NCBI RefSeq assembly: GCF_002954245.1
Contig: NZ_PPTG01000009.1
Span: 344,405 to 408,404 of the forward strand
Direction: 5' to 3'
Source: Cryobacterium aureum
GTDB lineage: Bacteria; Actinomycetota; Actinomycetes; Actinomycetales; Microbacteriaceae
Length of the DNA stretch: 64,000 nucleotides
The position numbers and the translations under genes are program-made. Below, piece after piece: positions 7,788 through 17,008 of the stretch; position 1 is the stretch's first letter; every line of letters starts with the position of its first letter. The notes beneath the pieces are model-generated. The model was not told the DNA's origin. It saw only the letters and a list, made by a program, of their open reading frames with translations, and made no database searches.

Positions 7788-10700
7788 CTACCTCTCGTGA
7801 CTGAGCAGCAGGTGAGCGTTGTCCTCTAGGCCCGTGAGCATGCAGCCACCAAGACTTGTTCCCATCGAGGTCCAGGCTTGGCCGGCATCCCGGCCGTAGA
7901 GGCTCGTGTTGCTACCGAACAGGTCCACGAGGCCGCGCCCCGAACTGATCACCTGGGCGGCGGTCCCTCCCACGCTTCTGCCGTTGCCGTTGAGATTGTC
8001 GGCCAGCTCGTCGAAAGCAGACTCCGTGTTCGAAATCGCGTCATTGACGCCATTAGCGCCCGGTTCGGTCAGTGTGCTGCTCGGAAGCGCCGTCAACGTA
8101 CCTGTACCCGCTGCTGAGGTATTAATGCATTTACTGAATAGTTCCACCGTGTTCATCACTGCCGTCACCGCATTGTCGACCTTGGTCATCGCATTCAGCA
8201 TGCCATCGCCACCGCCCGAAATCGCCACGATGGTACCCACGGATTTGAGCGCCGCCGTGACCATCTTGGCAAGCATCATTTTCGCCAGCACGATGCCGGT
8301 GGCGACGATGACGGCGGCCGAGACGATGCGCTGAGCCAGACCACTGAGTCCATTGGAGATTTTGTCCCACACGCTCGGGTAGTCGATATCTACTGCCGCG
8401 TACCGGTCTGTTTCTGCGATGACCCACGCCGTCACGCCATTCTGCTCATCGACACCGTTCCAGCCGTCGAGTCCCTCATCGTCGTGCACCTCGCCGGTGA
8501 ACTGCACGACGGTTCCCTTGATATAGCGATTGGCGGCACCACCCGGGCAGTTCGCGGGGGTGTTGCGGGTCGTGCGGTCGCCGACATCCACTGAGACGCA
8601 GTTGACGCGGAGATTCAGCGTGGTCGGTGCCGAGATGCCGCGCGCGTCCACCGCCAAAGTAGGCATGACCGACGGCGTGTCAATGATCGAGTTCGCGTAA
8701 GCGGCCTCGACGGTGAGCGACGTCGTGACCGTTTTGGCTGGCCGCGTATTCAGGGGCGCGCAGCCTCCGTCATCCACGACAATTCTGGCCGCTTCCGCCG
8801 AGCCCAGTGTGCGCACGGTACCGGCGTCATCTCGCATCGTCACGGTGAGGTTGAGTGGAGCACAGTATTCAAGGGCCAGGGTCTGGGTACCGGGCACCGT
8901 CGCCGGGTTGGGCAGGTAGGCGCGACCGTCGTTGTTGGCTGCGCTCCGCTCGATGGAGAAGACCGGTTTCAGAGTGGGGATGTCCGAATCCGCCGCCCGC
9001 ACCTCGACGGTCTGGTACCGGTCGGCTTCGGTGGGCAGCGAGCAGACCGAGGTCAGTCCCGGCGTGAGACGCATTTGGTACGGCGCGCCGAATGGGTTCA
9101 CTACGGTCGGCGTGGCGCATTCGCGCGACACATAGGTGGCGGTGATGAGCACCTCCCGGTCGGTGCTCGGCAACTGATCCAATGCAACGATCGGGCCCCA
9201 GGTGGAGTAATCCATACCCGGACTGCGCACGACGAGATCGGCCACTTCGCCCCCGCCTGCCATTTTTCGGGAGGGAACGGTCGTCGCCCCGTAGCTCGTC
9301 GACCACGTGATCGTGGCCCGATCAGTACGCAGAGGCCACCACTCGTATTTGGGCGTTGCCACGAGAACGGAGGTGGACAGCACGGAATACACCGTTTCCA
9401 CCGTGATGTAGTCGTCGAACTGCTCCGCCGCGACCGTGCGCGGTGGAGCGCATTCCTCGTCGCCACTGCCGCCCTGCAGACTCACTCCGCTATCGGATCG
9501 CGTCACGTGCGCCCGCGGACCGATCACGCGCACCATGACGCTGACGCAGTCCTGATGGGAGAACACGGGGCGCACGTGCCTGTCCGACTTTTCACCGATA
9601 ATGACGGTGGTCCGCGTCGAGCCCGTCGTTTCGGGCTTCTGCGCGAGGGCAGCCGCCGTCAGCTGATCGTCCGTGGGGATTTCGCGAGTGTAGGCGAGGC
9701 TGGTGAAGGCGTATTCCGGATCGGGAATACTTTCGATGACAACGGATGTGCCGCGCACGTATCCGGGGCCGCCGACCGGGTCAGTGCAATCTCCCGTCGC
9801 CGGTTTGAGGGCGCGGCTGGACTCCGGGCGATTTGCCGACAGGATGGAAGCGCTGCCTCCGGCGCTCTGGTGCAGTCGAAACGGCACGCACCCCGCAACG
9901 GCGAACGTGGCGGAGACTGTGTGGTCAGCATCCATTGTGACGGTGCCGAATTCAGGATTGGTTTCGGCGCGGATAACACCATCGAAGGTCTCGATGGCAT
10001 AGGGCTGACTGGTCGTTCGCTCGTAGGCGGGTTCGGCGCGTATCTCCACAATCGTGCCAGTGGCGTAACGGGGTGTGCCAGCATCGAATTCGACCAGATC
10101 GGCGTCCGTCGCAGTATCCGGGCTTGAGCAGTTCGGCTTGGTATAGACCAGCAAATTGCCCTTGAGGTCATCTCGGGTCAAGGGTCCGGTGGCGATTTCT
10201 GCGTTGGGCGACACCGTGAGGGTGAAACACCGGGGTGCGTAATCGGTGGTGTACGAATAATAACCCGACTGGGTCACGATCGTCGAGGCTGACAAATCAC
10301 CGATTTTTTCGGTGACAGCATCAATACCGTTCACCTGCCAACGGCCGAAAACATAGTGGGTCGGGAGAGGTTGGGCGGTGAGTTTCACCGTGCTCCCGGC
10401 AATCACGCCCAGCTGGCCCTGAGTGTGGCAGGGCTCTGCTCCGTCGAGGTCAATCTCCGTAGACGCGTCCCAGTACCGCAGGACGACACAGGTCCGGGGG
10501 ACGGCGAAGCCGGTGATCAGCTGATCGGGCGCGTCGTCGAAAGAGTCGAACATGACCGAGTACGGCTGTCCCGTCGCGGAGGCGATCACTGCGTCCGGTG
10601 CGACCGCGAAGGAACAGCTGCCGCTCAGGGCGATTCCGCTGCACGTGGCATCACCGGCCACCACGGTGACTAATCCGACGGCCGGTCGGCCGGAGGTGGT

Positions 10701-13700
10701 GGTGGTCCAGGTCGCGGTCACGGACTCGCCGACGATCCACTGGTCGGGGGCGACACTGAAGGTGGCCTCGAGTACGGTGGTGCGCTCCTGCGCGGAGAAC
10801 ACGGTGGACGAGCCCGTGGGCGAGTTCGAGGTGTCGCCCAGATAGCTGGCAGAGAGGATGTTCGTGCCCCCGCGTACCGCGTCACCGGGAAAGACACAAC
10901 CGCTTTCGACCGGCGCTTCACACGTGGCATAGGACGGTTTGAGCAGCAACCTCACCGTTCCGGTCGGGTTCGGTCCGCCCTCCTCGACGGCGGTCACGAT
11001 GGGTGTCACCTCCAGCGGCTCACCGCCGACTGCACCGGAGATCGGCGGCACCGTCAACACTGTGGCGCTCGTGCCGATGAAGATACTGCCGCGGTAGTCG
11101 ATCGCGCTGACATCAGCACCGTTGCCCGCGCTGGTCACCGTGAGAGGTTGATACCCGGAAGTGGGCCTGGCAAAAGTCGCGGTGCCGTCGAAAAACACCA
11201 CCGTCCCGAGCCAGCCGCGATCAATCTCGGTGTCCCGGCGCGTGAGCGTGACCGTTTTCTCCGTGCCGTCGAAGGTAGCAACGACCGTCACGGCTCGTGT
11301 GGAATCAAGCGGCGACCCCCAGACGGTGGCGGTGAGATCGATGCTGACGTCGCCGCCGATGGTGTCGGACGACACGGCAAATGTCGTGGCGTTTCCGTTC
11401 ACCACTGCGGGAAGTTCCGCCAGAACACTGGTCGCAATCCCACCGAACGGGCCATACGGCACCGAGGCGGTCAGGCCGGTGGTACCCGATCGGGTGAGCT
11501 CTATATTGACCCAACCACGTGGCTCGGAGCCGGTGAGGGTCACCGTGCCGACCTGGACGCCCAGGTCATCTCGAATTACCGCCACCGTGCCCGACGGAAC
11601 GTCAACGTACCGCCCGGCCGAGAGCGCCTGCACGTTCACGCCGACGGTGCGGCGGCTCGCGCTCCAGACCGTGGACGAGTCGATGCTCACCTGCACGTCG
11701 GGCGCAAACGGTGCCGGTACGACAATGGTCTGCGGCGTGGACGATACCGACGTCACAGCACTGGCCGCGGTGAAGACCACTTCCGCCGTGAGCGTTACCG
11801 ACCCGACAGGTGCGAGCACTGCGCGGAGATACCCGATGCCGGTTGACGAGCTGTAGGTGGCCGTTCCGACCACGGTGCGATTCTGGTCGGAATCGGTCGC
11901 GTAGATGGTGACGCCCTGCACGAGCCCGAGCGCGACATCCGCTACCTGAATCAGGTACTGGGTCGACTCAGAATAGTAGGTGGGAGTCTGCGCGGTCAGG
12001 GTGACGACGGGCGGCGTCACGACGACGACGGGAAGTGCATCGGCGCGGGGAGAATAGTTGCTGTCGCCCGAGTAGGAGACTGAATATTGGTGGGTTCCCA
12101 CACCGACGGGCACGATCAGGGTAATCGCCCCCGCACTCAGCTCGAACTGCGTTTGGGGCTCGCCCCAACCCCTCGTGGTCGCTACCGCTTGGCCGGCGGC
12201 GTCCAGGATCGTGACCGTTCCGGTCGGTGGGGCGAAGTCGCCAGATGACGGGTAGGCAACGCTCAAGCGCGTGTCAGTGAGGTTCAGTTTTCCGTTCCAC
12301 GAAGCTGTGGGAGCACCGGTCACGGCCCCACCGGGGTTCACCGTGAGCGTCGCTGATGACCCGGAGTACGCTTTCCGCGTGTAGTTCGGGAGGTACTCCG
12401 CCGAGAAGGTGATGCTCTGGCGATTCGTCGGGGTGAACGTGATGCTTGCTACGCCCTGATCATTCACGGCCACGGGGTCGAGGTTCTGGTAAGGAATAGT
12501 GAAGCGCACGGTGCCGTCACCCGGCGTGGACGACGAGGCCGGTGAGGCGACCGTTGCGGTGATTGTCATCGGCTCGCCGACTTTGCCCTGGGTGACCGCG
12601 CCGGAAGGGTCGGTCGCCGAAAGGGCGAGAGCGGTCGTCGCAGAAGAGACCGTCTTGGTGAAATAGTCACCAACGTAGCCGGTCCGCGCGTGATCAGTTT
12701 CCCGAACACGCAGGGTGTAGGTGGGTGTTCCACCGGGTAGAAGGCCCGTGAGGTCAACGAGCACATCGCCCCTCCCGTCGACAATGGTGAAGGGCACGCT
12801 CGAGATCAGGGTCTCCAGGTTATTGCTGACGAGGAAGGTATCCATGACCCGCGGTTCGTCGTAGGCCGCCCAGATGGTGAGGGCGTGGGTGTGAGTGTCA
12901 CCCCAGGTCAATTCATCGTCGCCGAAAACGAAGCCCGTCACGTTTGTCCAGGCTTTGCCCAGGGTAATGTCAATGAACGATTCAGACGGCGCGAAGCCAT
13001 CCTGGCCGGGGTATTCAATGCGCAGCTGCACATCACCAGGCGTCATGCCGGTCGTATTGAGCGACCAGAACGCGCCATACGCCGACTGTTCGATGTTGCC
13101 GAGCAGCTGTTCACCGGCCCAGACATTCACTCGCCCCGGCACGACGGTGCCCTGCGGCGCATTGGGCGCCGTAACCTGCACAACAATGTCCAGAAAGCCA
13201 CCCAGCTCCGCGGGCAGGTTGTAGAGGGTGGCCGTGACAACGGTCGCTTCGGTACCGGCGGACTGCATACTGGCATCGGACACCGCCACCCGCTGGGCTG
13301 CCGTCGACTCAGGCGCGACCGGTTGCGGCGTTTCACCGGTACTGGATGTGCCGGGTGCTGCCTCGCCGACGGCGTAGGCGGGCATCGGGGCGATGGTGAT
13401 GACCAGGGCCGTGATCGCGACCATGGCCACTCGACCGATCGCCGGTTTCGTACCGCGCGACATCAGTGCACCAACCGAGCGGATGCTCAGGCGCGGGCGC
13501 GCGCGCGGCAGCCGGGAGGTGGCATCCGTTGTGAAGATTGCGACGGTAGCCCCGACGACGACCTGCACGACCAGCACAGCACCGATGAGCACGGCGAGCG
13601 AGGCCAGGAACGGGCCGTTTCCGTTCAAGCCATTCGTGGGATCGAGAGCCACTGCCCCATACACGCCGCCGAGGCTGGCGCCGGCTGTGACGACCCCGCC

Positions 13701-14396
13701 CACGATGGTAATGGCCAGCAGCTGTAGGGTGCGCATGCGCGCCCACGCCAACGCGAACAGCTGGCGGAACGAAGTCGGTGCCGCGAGACTCGCGGGAAGC
13801 ACGGCCACGAGCAACGCCAGCGACACCAGCGCAGGCACAAGCGGTATCGCCCAGACCAGAGCTCGACGCGACTTCGCTGGCACTCGCCGCCACAAGCTCT
13901 TCACTCCGGACCGCACCGGCGCGACCGATGCGCCCCGTTCCGCGCGCACGAAGACCACCACGGCGATGACCAACATGCCCAGGGTGATAATCGGCCAGAA
14001 GGCAGTGGCAGCGATGAACGTGGCGCAGAGCGCGACGATTGCACCGACGAGACGGGGGAATGCCCGAATCGCCCGCGCCCAGGAGAGTCGCAGCAGGCGC
14101 GGGCTATCGGCATGCGCCCCCACCTGCACGAAACTCGCCAGCAACACTCCGAACAGCAACAGGATGCCGGCGGTTCCATAGAGAACGACGGTGCTGCTCA
14201 CGCCGAGCAGAACGGCGCCGACCGCAGTTGCAGAGAGAGCCGGAGTCGCCAGGCTCACCAGGAGGAACATGCCCACAGCGATGACCGGCATGATCGCAAC
14301 GACGACCGCGGCAGTGAAGAGCGATCGCGCGAGCGTCGACGGCCGCAAGCTGATGCGCAGGCGATCCTTGGTGCCGAAAAAGAGTGTGGCAAGCAT
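7788..14396 (-). CDS. Giant membrane-anchored Ig-like repeat surface protein
   Basis: About 2,200 residues from ATG 14396 (MLATLFFG); a TTG 75 bp upstream is a weaker alternative. The first ~350 residues hold about eight hydrophobic segments separated by basic loops. A long extracellular-type region follows, rich in Thr, Ser and Val, with repeated Ig-like units (for example YSVSYSGDSNYSP, FSAEYLPNYTRKAYSG, LSASYLGDTSNSPTG) typical of bacterial Ig-like group 3/5 domains. Further on are Cys-paired repeats (CVVLRYW, CFTLTVSP, CVPFRLHQS) with GTxVxIxAxP-type strands. Near the C-terminus is another hydrophobic stretch (RIVSAAVIVATGIVLAKMML). Role unknown; adhesion or a cell-envelope structure is a guess. 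A polytopic N-terminus on an Ig array is unusual; most such adhesins have a simple signal peptide. Confidence 0.85.
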   Translation of the reverse strand: MLATLFFGTKDRLRISLRPSTLARSLFTAAVVVAIMPVIAVGMFLLVSLATPALSATAVGAVLLGVSSTVVLYGTAGILLLFGVLLASFVQVGAHADSPRLLRLSWARAIRAFPRLVGAIVALCATFIAATAFWPIITLGMLVIAVVVFVRAERGASVAPVRSGVKSLWRRVPAKSRRALVWAIPLVPALVSLALLVAVLPASLAAPTSFRQLFALAWARMRTLQLLAITIVGGVVTAGASLGGVYGAVALDPTNGLNGNGPFLASLAVLIGAVLVVQVVVGATVAIFTTDATSRLPRARPRLSIRSVGALMSRGTKPAIGRVAMVAITALVITIAPMPAYAVGEAAPGTSSTGETPQPVAPESTAAQRVAVSDASMQSAGTEATVVTATLYNLPAELGGFLDIVVQVTAPNAPQGTVVPGRVNVWAGEQLLGNIEQSAYGAFWSLNTTGMTPGDVQLRIEYPGQDGFAPSESFIDITLGKAWTNVTGFVFGDDELTWGDTHTHALTIWAAYDEPRVMDTFLVSNNLETLISSVPFTIVDGRGDVLVDLTGLLPGGTPTYTLRVRETDHARTGYVGDYFTKTVSSATTALALSATDPSGAVTQGKVGEPMTITATVASPASSSTPGDGTVRFTIPYQNLDPVAVNDQGVASITFTPTNRQSITFSAEYLPNYTRKAYSGSSATLTVNPGGAVTGAPTASWNGKLNLTDTRLSVAYPSSGDFAPPTGTVTILDAAGQAVATTRGWGEPQTQFELSAGAITLIVPVGVGTHQYSVSYSGDSNYSPRADALPVVVVTPPVVTLTAQTPTYYSESTQYLIQVADVALGLVQGVTIYATDSDQNRTVVGTATYSSSTGIGYLRAVLAPVGSVTLTAEVVFTAASAVTSVSSTPQTIVVPAPFAPDVQVSIDSSTVWSASRRTVGVNVQALSAGRYVDVPSGTVAVIRDDLGVQVGTVTLTGSEPRGWVNIELTRSGTTGLTASVPYGPFGGIATSVLAELPAVVNGNATTFAVSSDTIGGDVSIDLTATVWGSPLDSTRAVTVVATFDGTEKTVTLTRRDTEIDRGWLGTVVFFDGTATFARPTSGYQPLTVTSAGNGADVSAIDYRGSIFIGTSATVLTVPPISGAVGGEPLEVTPIVTAVEEGGPNPTGTVRLLLKPSYATCEAPVESGCVFPGDAVRGGTNILSASYLGDTSNSPTGSSTVFSAQERTTVLEATFSVAPDQWIVGESVTATWTTTTSGRPAVGLVTVVAGDATCSGIALSGSCSFAVAPDAVIASATGQPYSVMFDSFDDAPDQLITGFAVPRTCVVLRYWDASTEIDLDGAEPCHTQGQLGVIAGSTVKLTAQPLPTHYVFGRWQVNGIDAVTEKIGDLSASTIVTQSGYYSYTTDYAPRCFTLTVSPNAEIATGPLTRDDLKGNLLVYTKPNCSSPDTATDADLVEFDAGTPRYATGTIVEIRAEPAYERTTSQPYAIETFDGVIRAETNPEFGTVTMDADHTVSATFAVAGCVPFRLHQSAGGSASILSANRPESSRALKPATGDCTDPVGGPGYVRGTSVVIESIPDPEYAFTSLAYTREIPTDDQLTAAALAQKPETTGSTRTTVIIGEKSDRHVRPVFSHQDCVSVMVRVIGPRAHVTRSDSGVSLQGGSGDEECAPPRTVAAEQFDDYITVETVYSVLSTSVLVATPKYEWWPLRTDRATITWSTSYGATTVPSRKMAGGGEVADLVVRSPGMDYSTWGPIVALDQLPSTDREVLITATYVSRECATPTVVNPFGAPYQMRLTPGLTSVCSLPTEADRYQTVEVRAADSDIPTLKPVFSIERSAANNDGRAYLPNPATVPGTQTLALEYCAPLNLTVTMRDDAGTVRTLGSAEAARIVVDDGGCAPLNTRPAKTVTTSLTVEAAYANSIIDTPSVMPTLAVDARGISAPTTLNLRVNCVSVDVGDRTTRNTPANCPGGAANRYIKGTVVQFTGEVHDDEGLDGWNGVDEQNGVTAWVIAETDRYAAVDIDYPSVWDKISNGLSGLAQRIVSAAVIVATGIVLAKMMLAKMVTAALKSVGTIVAISGGGDGMLNAMTKVDNAVTAVMNTVELFSKCINTSAAGTGTLTALPSSTLTEPGANGVNDAISNTESAFDELADNLNGNGRSVGGTAAQVISSGRGLVDLFGSNTSLYGRDAGQAWTSMGTSLGGCMLTGLEDNAHLLLSHER

Positions 14397-14669
14397 GGGT
14401 GTTGAACCTAACGTCGGGCACCTCTGTTGCCCTGCATCAGGCTTGTACGGTGCTGGGTACAACTCGTTCAACCCAGCTGGTTATTCGCGATTCCCCGAGT
14501 AATACCGTACTAACACTCGCGGTCGACGTCCCGCCCCCGTTCGAGTCCGCGCCACCCCCAAGTCGGGCACCGTCGACTGCTGCCCCCGGTAGGCGTCCGG
14601 GCCGTTCTCGGCGGCGATCGCGTCTATTTACTCGCCAACATGCTTGTTCAAACGGGCAGGCTGACAAGG

Positions 14670-14948
14670 TCAGTCCCGCCCGTGACCGCCCACGTCGGGG
14701 TCCACGAAATCACCGGCGTCACGGCGAAAGCCGGTCAGCACGCTGATCAGATTCTGAGCCTCGCCGGAACCCAGCCCCGGCTGCGTGAACACCCGCGCGT
14801 TGAGCGCGTCAGTGGCGGCGAGCACGCCGGTCTGGCCCAGCGGCGTGAGCTCGATCAGCGTGGCCCGTCCATCGGTGGGGTGAGCCACTCGGCGCACGAG
14901 TCCCGCCGTTTCGAGCCGGTCGACCCTGCTGTTCGAACTCGCCGACAT
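14670..14948 (-). pseudogene. MarR-type regulator, C-terminal remnant
   Basis: Minus-strand frame giving a typical MarR winged-helix recognition helix and wing (SASSNSRVDRLETAGLVRR, then HPTDGRATLIELTPLG) and the following dimerisation helix. The N-terminal ~60 residues of a MarR protein are absent: the frame upstream runs into antisense of the acyl-CoA dehydrogenase fragment. An ATG at 14948 happens to open the remnant, so a short peptide could be made, but it lacks the N-terminal dimerisation helices. Head-to-head junction with the next entry. Confidence 0.65.
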
Positions 14949-15234
14949 GGACACCGAGCTCGAAACGGCCCGCACCATGATCTGGCGGGCAGCGGACGCC
15001 CTCGACCGCGGTGCGCCCGACCGGGTGAAGCTGTGCGCCATGGCCAAGCGCGTCGCCACGGACACCGGGTTCTCGGTGGCCAACCGCGCCATCCAGCTGC
15101 ACGGCGGCTACGGCTACCTGAGCGAATACGGTATCGAGAAAGTCGTGCGCGACCTGCGCGTGCACCAGATCCTGGAGGGCAGCAACGAGATCATGCACCT
15201 CATCGTCGGGCGTTCCTTGGCGGATGGCTCGTGA
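14932..15234 (+). pseudogene. Acyl-CoA dehydrogenase, C-terminal remnant
   Basis: About 100 residues match the last quarter of an acyl-CoA dehydrogenase: FELADMDTELETAR, then KLCAMAKRVATDTGF, the IQLHGGYGYLSEYGIEK motif and the C-terminal QILEGSNEIMHLIVGR, which carries FAD-contacting residues. The preceding ~280 residues with the flavin and acyl-CoA sites are missing; upstream sequence is antisense MarR. The next gene is a decayed 3-hydroxyisobutyrate dehydrogenase, which suggests an original valine or isobutyryl-CoA catabolic operon (inference). Confidence 0.8.
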
Positions 15235-15300
15235 CCGCCACGTTCTGGCGCACTGTTTGAGCACAGTTCTTACCACCACACCCTGCAGGAGGAAAAACAG

Positions 15301-15636
15301 ATGAGCAACCGAATCGCTTTCATCGGCCTGGGCCACATGGGCGGCCCGATGGCCGCCAACCTGGTCACAGCCGGACACACCGTCATCGGCTACGACCTGG
15401 TGCCCGGACCGGTGCCGACCAGCCCGGCCAACCACAACTACCAGCCTGGCTTTGCCGGAGCGTTGATGGCGAAGGACCTCGGCCTGGCCGTGAACGCCCT
15501 CGAAGCCACCGGGGTCGCCGCCGAACTCGCACCGCTCGCCGCTCAGATCTATCGCCGCTACGCCGACGCGGATGGCGGCGGCCGGGACTTCTCCGGCATC
15601 ATCACCGAGATCCGTGCGAACTCCAAGCACACCTAA
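15301..15636 (+). pseudogene. mmsB: 3-hydroxyisobutyrate dehydrogenase with large internal deletion
   Basis: 111 residues instead of about 290-300. Residues 1-35 are a normal Rossmann start (IAFIGLGHMGGPMAANLVTA, then a GYDLVP segment). After a short PVPTSPA linker the sequence jumps to the C-terminal dehydrogenase helices (NYQPGFAGALMAKDLGLAVN, then IYRRYADADGGGRDFSGI). About 180 residues with the catalytic Lys domain are gone in frame. A strong AGGAGG site precedes the ATG, so the short protein may still be translated. It sits behind the acyl-CoA dehydrogenase fragment, consistent with a former valine degradation operon. Confidence 0.7.
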
Positions 15637-15645
15637 GCTGAAATC

Positions 15646-16533
15646 ATGACTCAGGTTTCCGAAATTTTCGATCCGTCCCTGTGGAAGCCCGTCGACGGCT
15701 TCTCCGCGCTGGCCGACATCACCTACCACCACGACAACGCCGGCCGGGTCGCCCGCGTCGCCTTCAACCGGCCGGAGGTGCGGAACGCCTTCCGCCCGCA
15801 GTCGGTCGACGAGCTCTACCGGGTGCTCGATGACGCCATGCAGAACACCAAAATCGGCGTCGTGCTCCTCACCGGCAACGGACCGAGCCCCAAAGACGGT
15901 GGCTGGGCATTCTGCTCGGGTGGCGATCAGAGAATCCGCGGCCGCGACGGCTACCAGTACCGCGACGGAACCGTGAGCACCGGTCGGTTACACATTCTCG
16001 AGGTGCAGCGTCTCATCCGCTTCATGCCGAAGGTCGTCATTGCGGTCATTCCGGGCTGGGCGGCCGGCGGCGGCCACTCGCTGCACTCGGTCTGCGACCT
16101 GTCGATCGCCAGCAAGGAACACGGCATGTTCAAGCAAACGGATGCCGACGTCGGGTCGTTCGACGGCGGTTACGGCAGCGCCTACTTCGCCCAGCACGTG
16201 GGGCAGAAGTTCGCCAGGGAAGTGTTCTTTCTGGCCCGACCGTACGACGCGCAGCGCGCCTACGAGATGGGCGCTGTCAACGCGGTGGTTCCGCATGCAG
16301 AACTGGAGACGACCGCGCTGGACTGGGCGAACACCATCCTCACAAAGTCACCGACCGCGATCCGCATGCTCAAGTACTCCTTCAACGCCATCGATGACGG
16401 ACTGGTCGGCCAACAACTCTTCGCCGGTGAGGCCACCCGCCTCGCCTACGGCACCGACGAAGCCGTCGAAGGCAAGGAGGCGTTCCTCGAACACCGCGAA
16501 CCCGACTGGTCCCCCTTTCCTTGGCAGTTCTAG
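15646..16533 (+). CDS. menB: 1,4-dihydroxy-2-naphthoyl-CoA synthase
   Basis: 295 residues of the crotonase fold. Recognised by the N-terminal VARVAFNRPEVRNAFRP, the oxyanion-hole segment GWAFCSGGDQRIRG, the IPGWAAGGGHSLHSVCDLSI motif and the MenB-specific C-terminal region EGKEAFLEHREPDWSPFPW. It closes the second ring of the menaquinone precursor from o-succinylbenzoyl-CoA. The start is 10 bp after the mmsB remnant stop. Other men genes are not in the window. Unlike its neighbours it is intact, as expected for an essential respiratory quinone gene in actinobacteria. Confidence 0.93.
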   Translation: MTQVSEIFDPSLWKPVDGFSALADITYHHDNAGRVARVAFNRPEVRNAFRPQSVDELYRVLDDAMQNTKIGVVLLTGNGPSPKDGGWAFCSGGDQRIRGRDGYQYRDGTVSTGRLHILEVQRLIRFMPKVVIAVIPGWAAGGGHSLHSVCDLSIASKEHGMFKQTDADVGSFDGGYGSAYFAQHVGQKFAREVFFLARPYDAQRAYEMGAVNAVVPHAELETTALDWANTILTKSPTAIRMLKYSFNAIDDGLVGQQLFAGEATRLAYGTDEAVEGKEAFLEHREPDWSPFPWQF

Positions 16534-16559
16534 CCGGCACAACAGGCGAGACCAGTGCG

Positions 16560-16670
16560 ACGAATCCCCTCGCGAACTACCTCGATTCGCTCGACGCCGT
16601 GAGCGCCTACCCCGACCACAAAGCGCTACCGGGCCACGGCTATCGTTTTTCGGGACTCGCCAAACCTGCC
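16560..16670 (+). pseudogene. Metallo-beta-lactamase-fold hydrolase, internal fragment
   Basis: A plus-strand stretch reads NPLANYLDSLDAVSAYPDH then ALPGHGYRFSGL, which matches the region around the conserved GHG of MBL-fold hydrolases. There is no metal-binding HxHxDH motif and no start; the frame dissolves after about 40 residues. It begins just behind menB. The right edge merges with an antisense remnant of another gene, so this looks like a deletion junction. Confidence 0.5.
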
Positions 16671-16689
16671 AGTAAAACGGGCAGGCACC

Positions 16690-16853
16690 ACCTCAAGCGC
16701 TCCCGCGATTCGGGGATCGGGGGCACTGCCGTCGTGCAGGGTCGAGTCTCGAAAGTGATCCGCCGCGCTCAGCACGCTGTAGAACCAGCGGAATGGGTAG
16801 ACGAACCGAGTCGCCCAGGGCGCCAACGGCTCGCCGGTCGTCAGCCGGTGCAA
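16690..16853 (-). pseudogene. Fragment resembling a prenyltransferase/squalene-cyclase-like repeat protein
   Basis: Minus-strand frame with WATRFVYPFRWFYSVLSAAD and HFRDSTLHDGSAPDPRIAGA. The FVYPFRWxYxVL segment resembles uncharacterised actinobacterial proteins with prenyltransferase/squalene-oxidase-type repeats. Only about 50 residues remain and no start or end can be set. Recognition is by eye and tentative. Confidence 0.4.
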
Positions 16854-16882
16854 CTGTCAGCACGCTACCCGCACTTCTCGCA

Positions 16883-16946
16883 TTGCGAAGCCGCTCAGAA
16901 CGTATATGATTAGGAAGCGATAATAGAACATGACGTTCTATTATCG
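16883..16946 (+). promoter_or_regulatory. Promoter with 12-bp perfect palindromic operator for the hydroxylase gene
   Basis: A plausible promoter is TTGCGA (16883-16888), 16 bp, then TATGAT (16905-16910). Immediately downstream are the arms CGATAATAGAAC (16918-16929) and GTTCTATTATCG (16935-16946), separated by ATGAC. The palindrome covers the expected transcription start, so the bound protein would most simply be a repressor. Its AT-rich sequence stands out from the surrounding DNA. Which family binds (IclR, GntR, TetR or MarR) cannot be decided here; no intact regulator gene is adjacent, though a decayed MarR lies 2 kb upstream. Confidence 0.6.
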
Positions 16947-17008
16947 AACAGCGTGATCACACTCGTCAGACCACACTCGTTTTAACCACACAGAGAAGTG
17001 AGGAAGCC

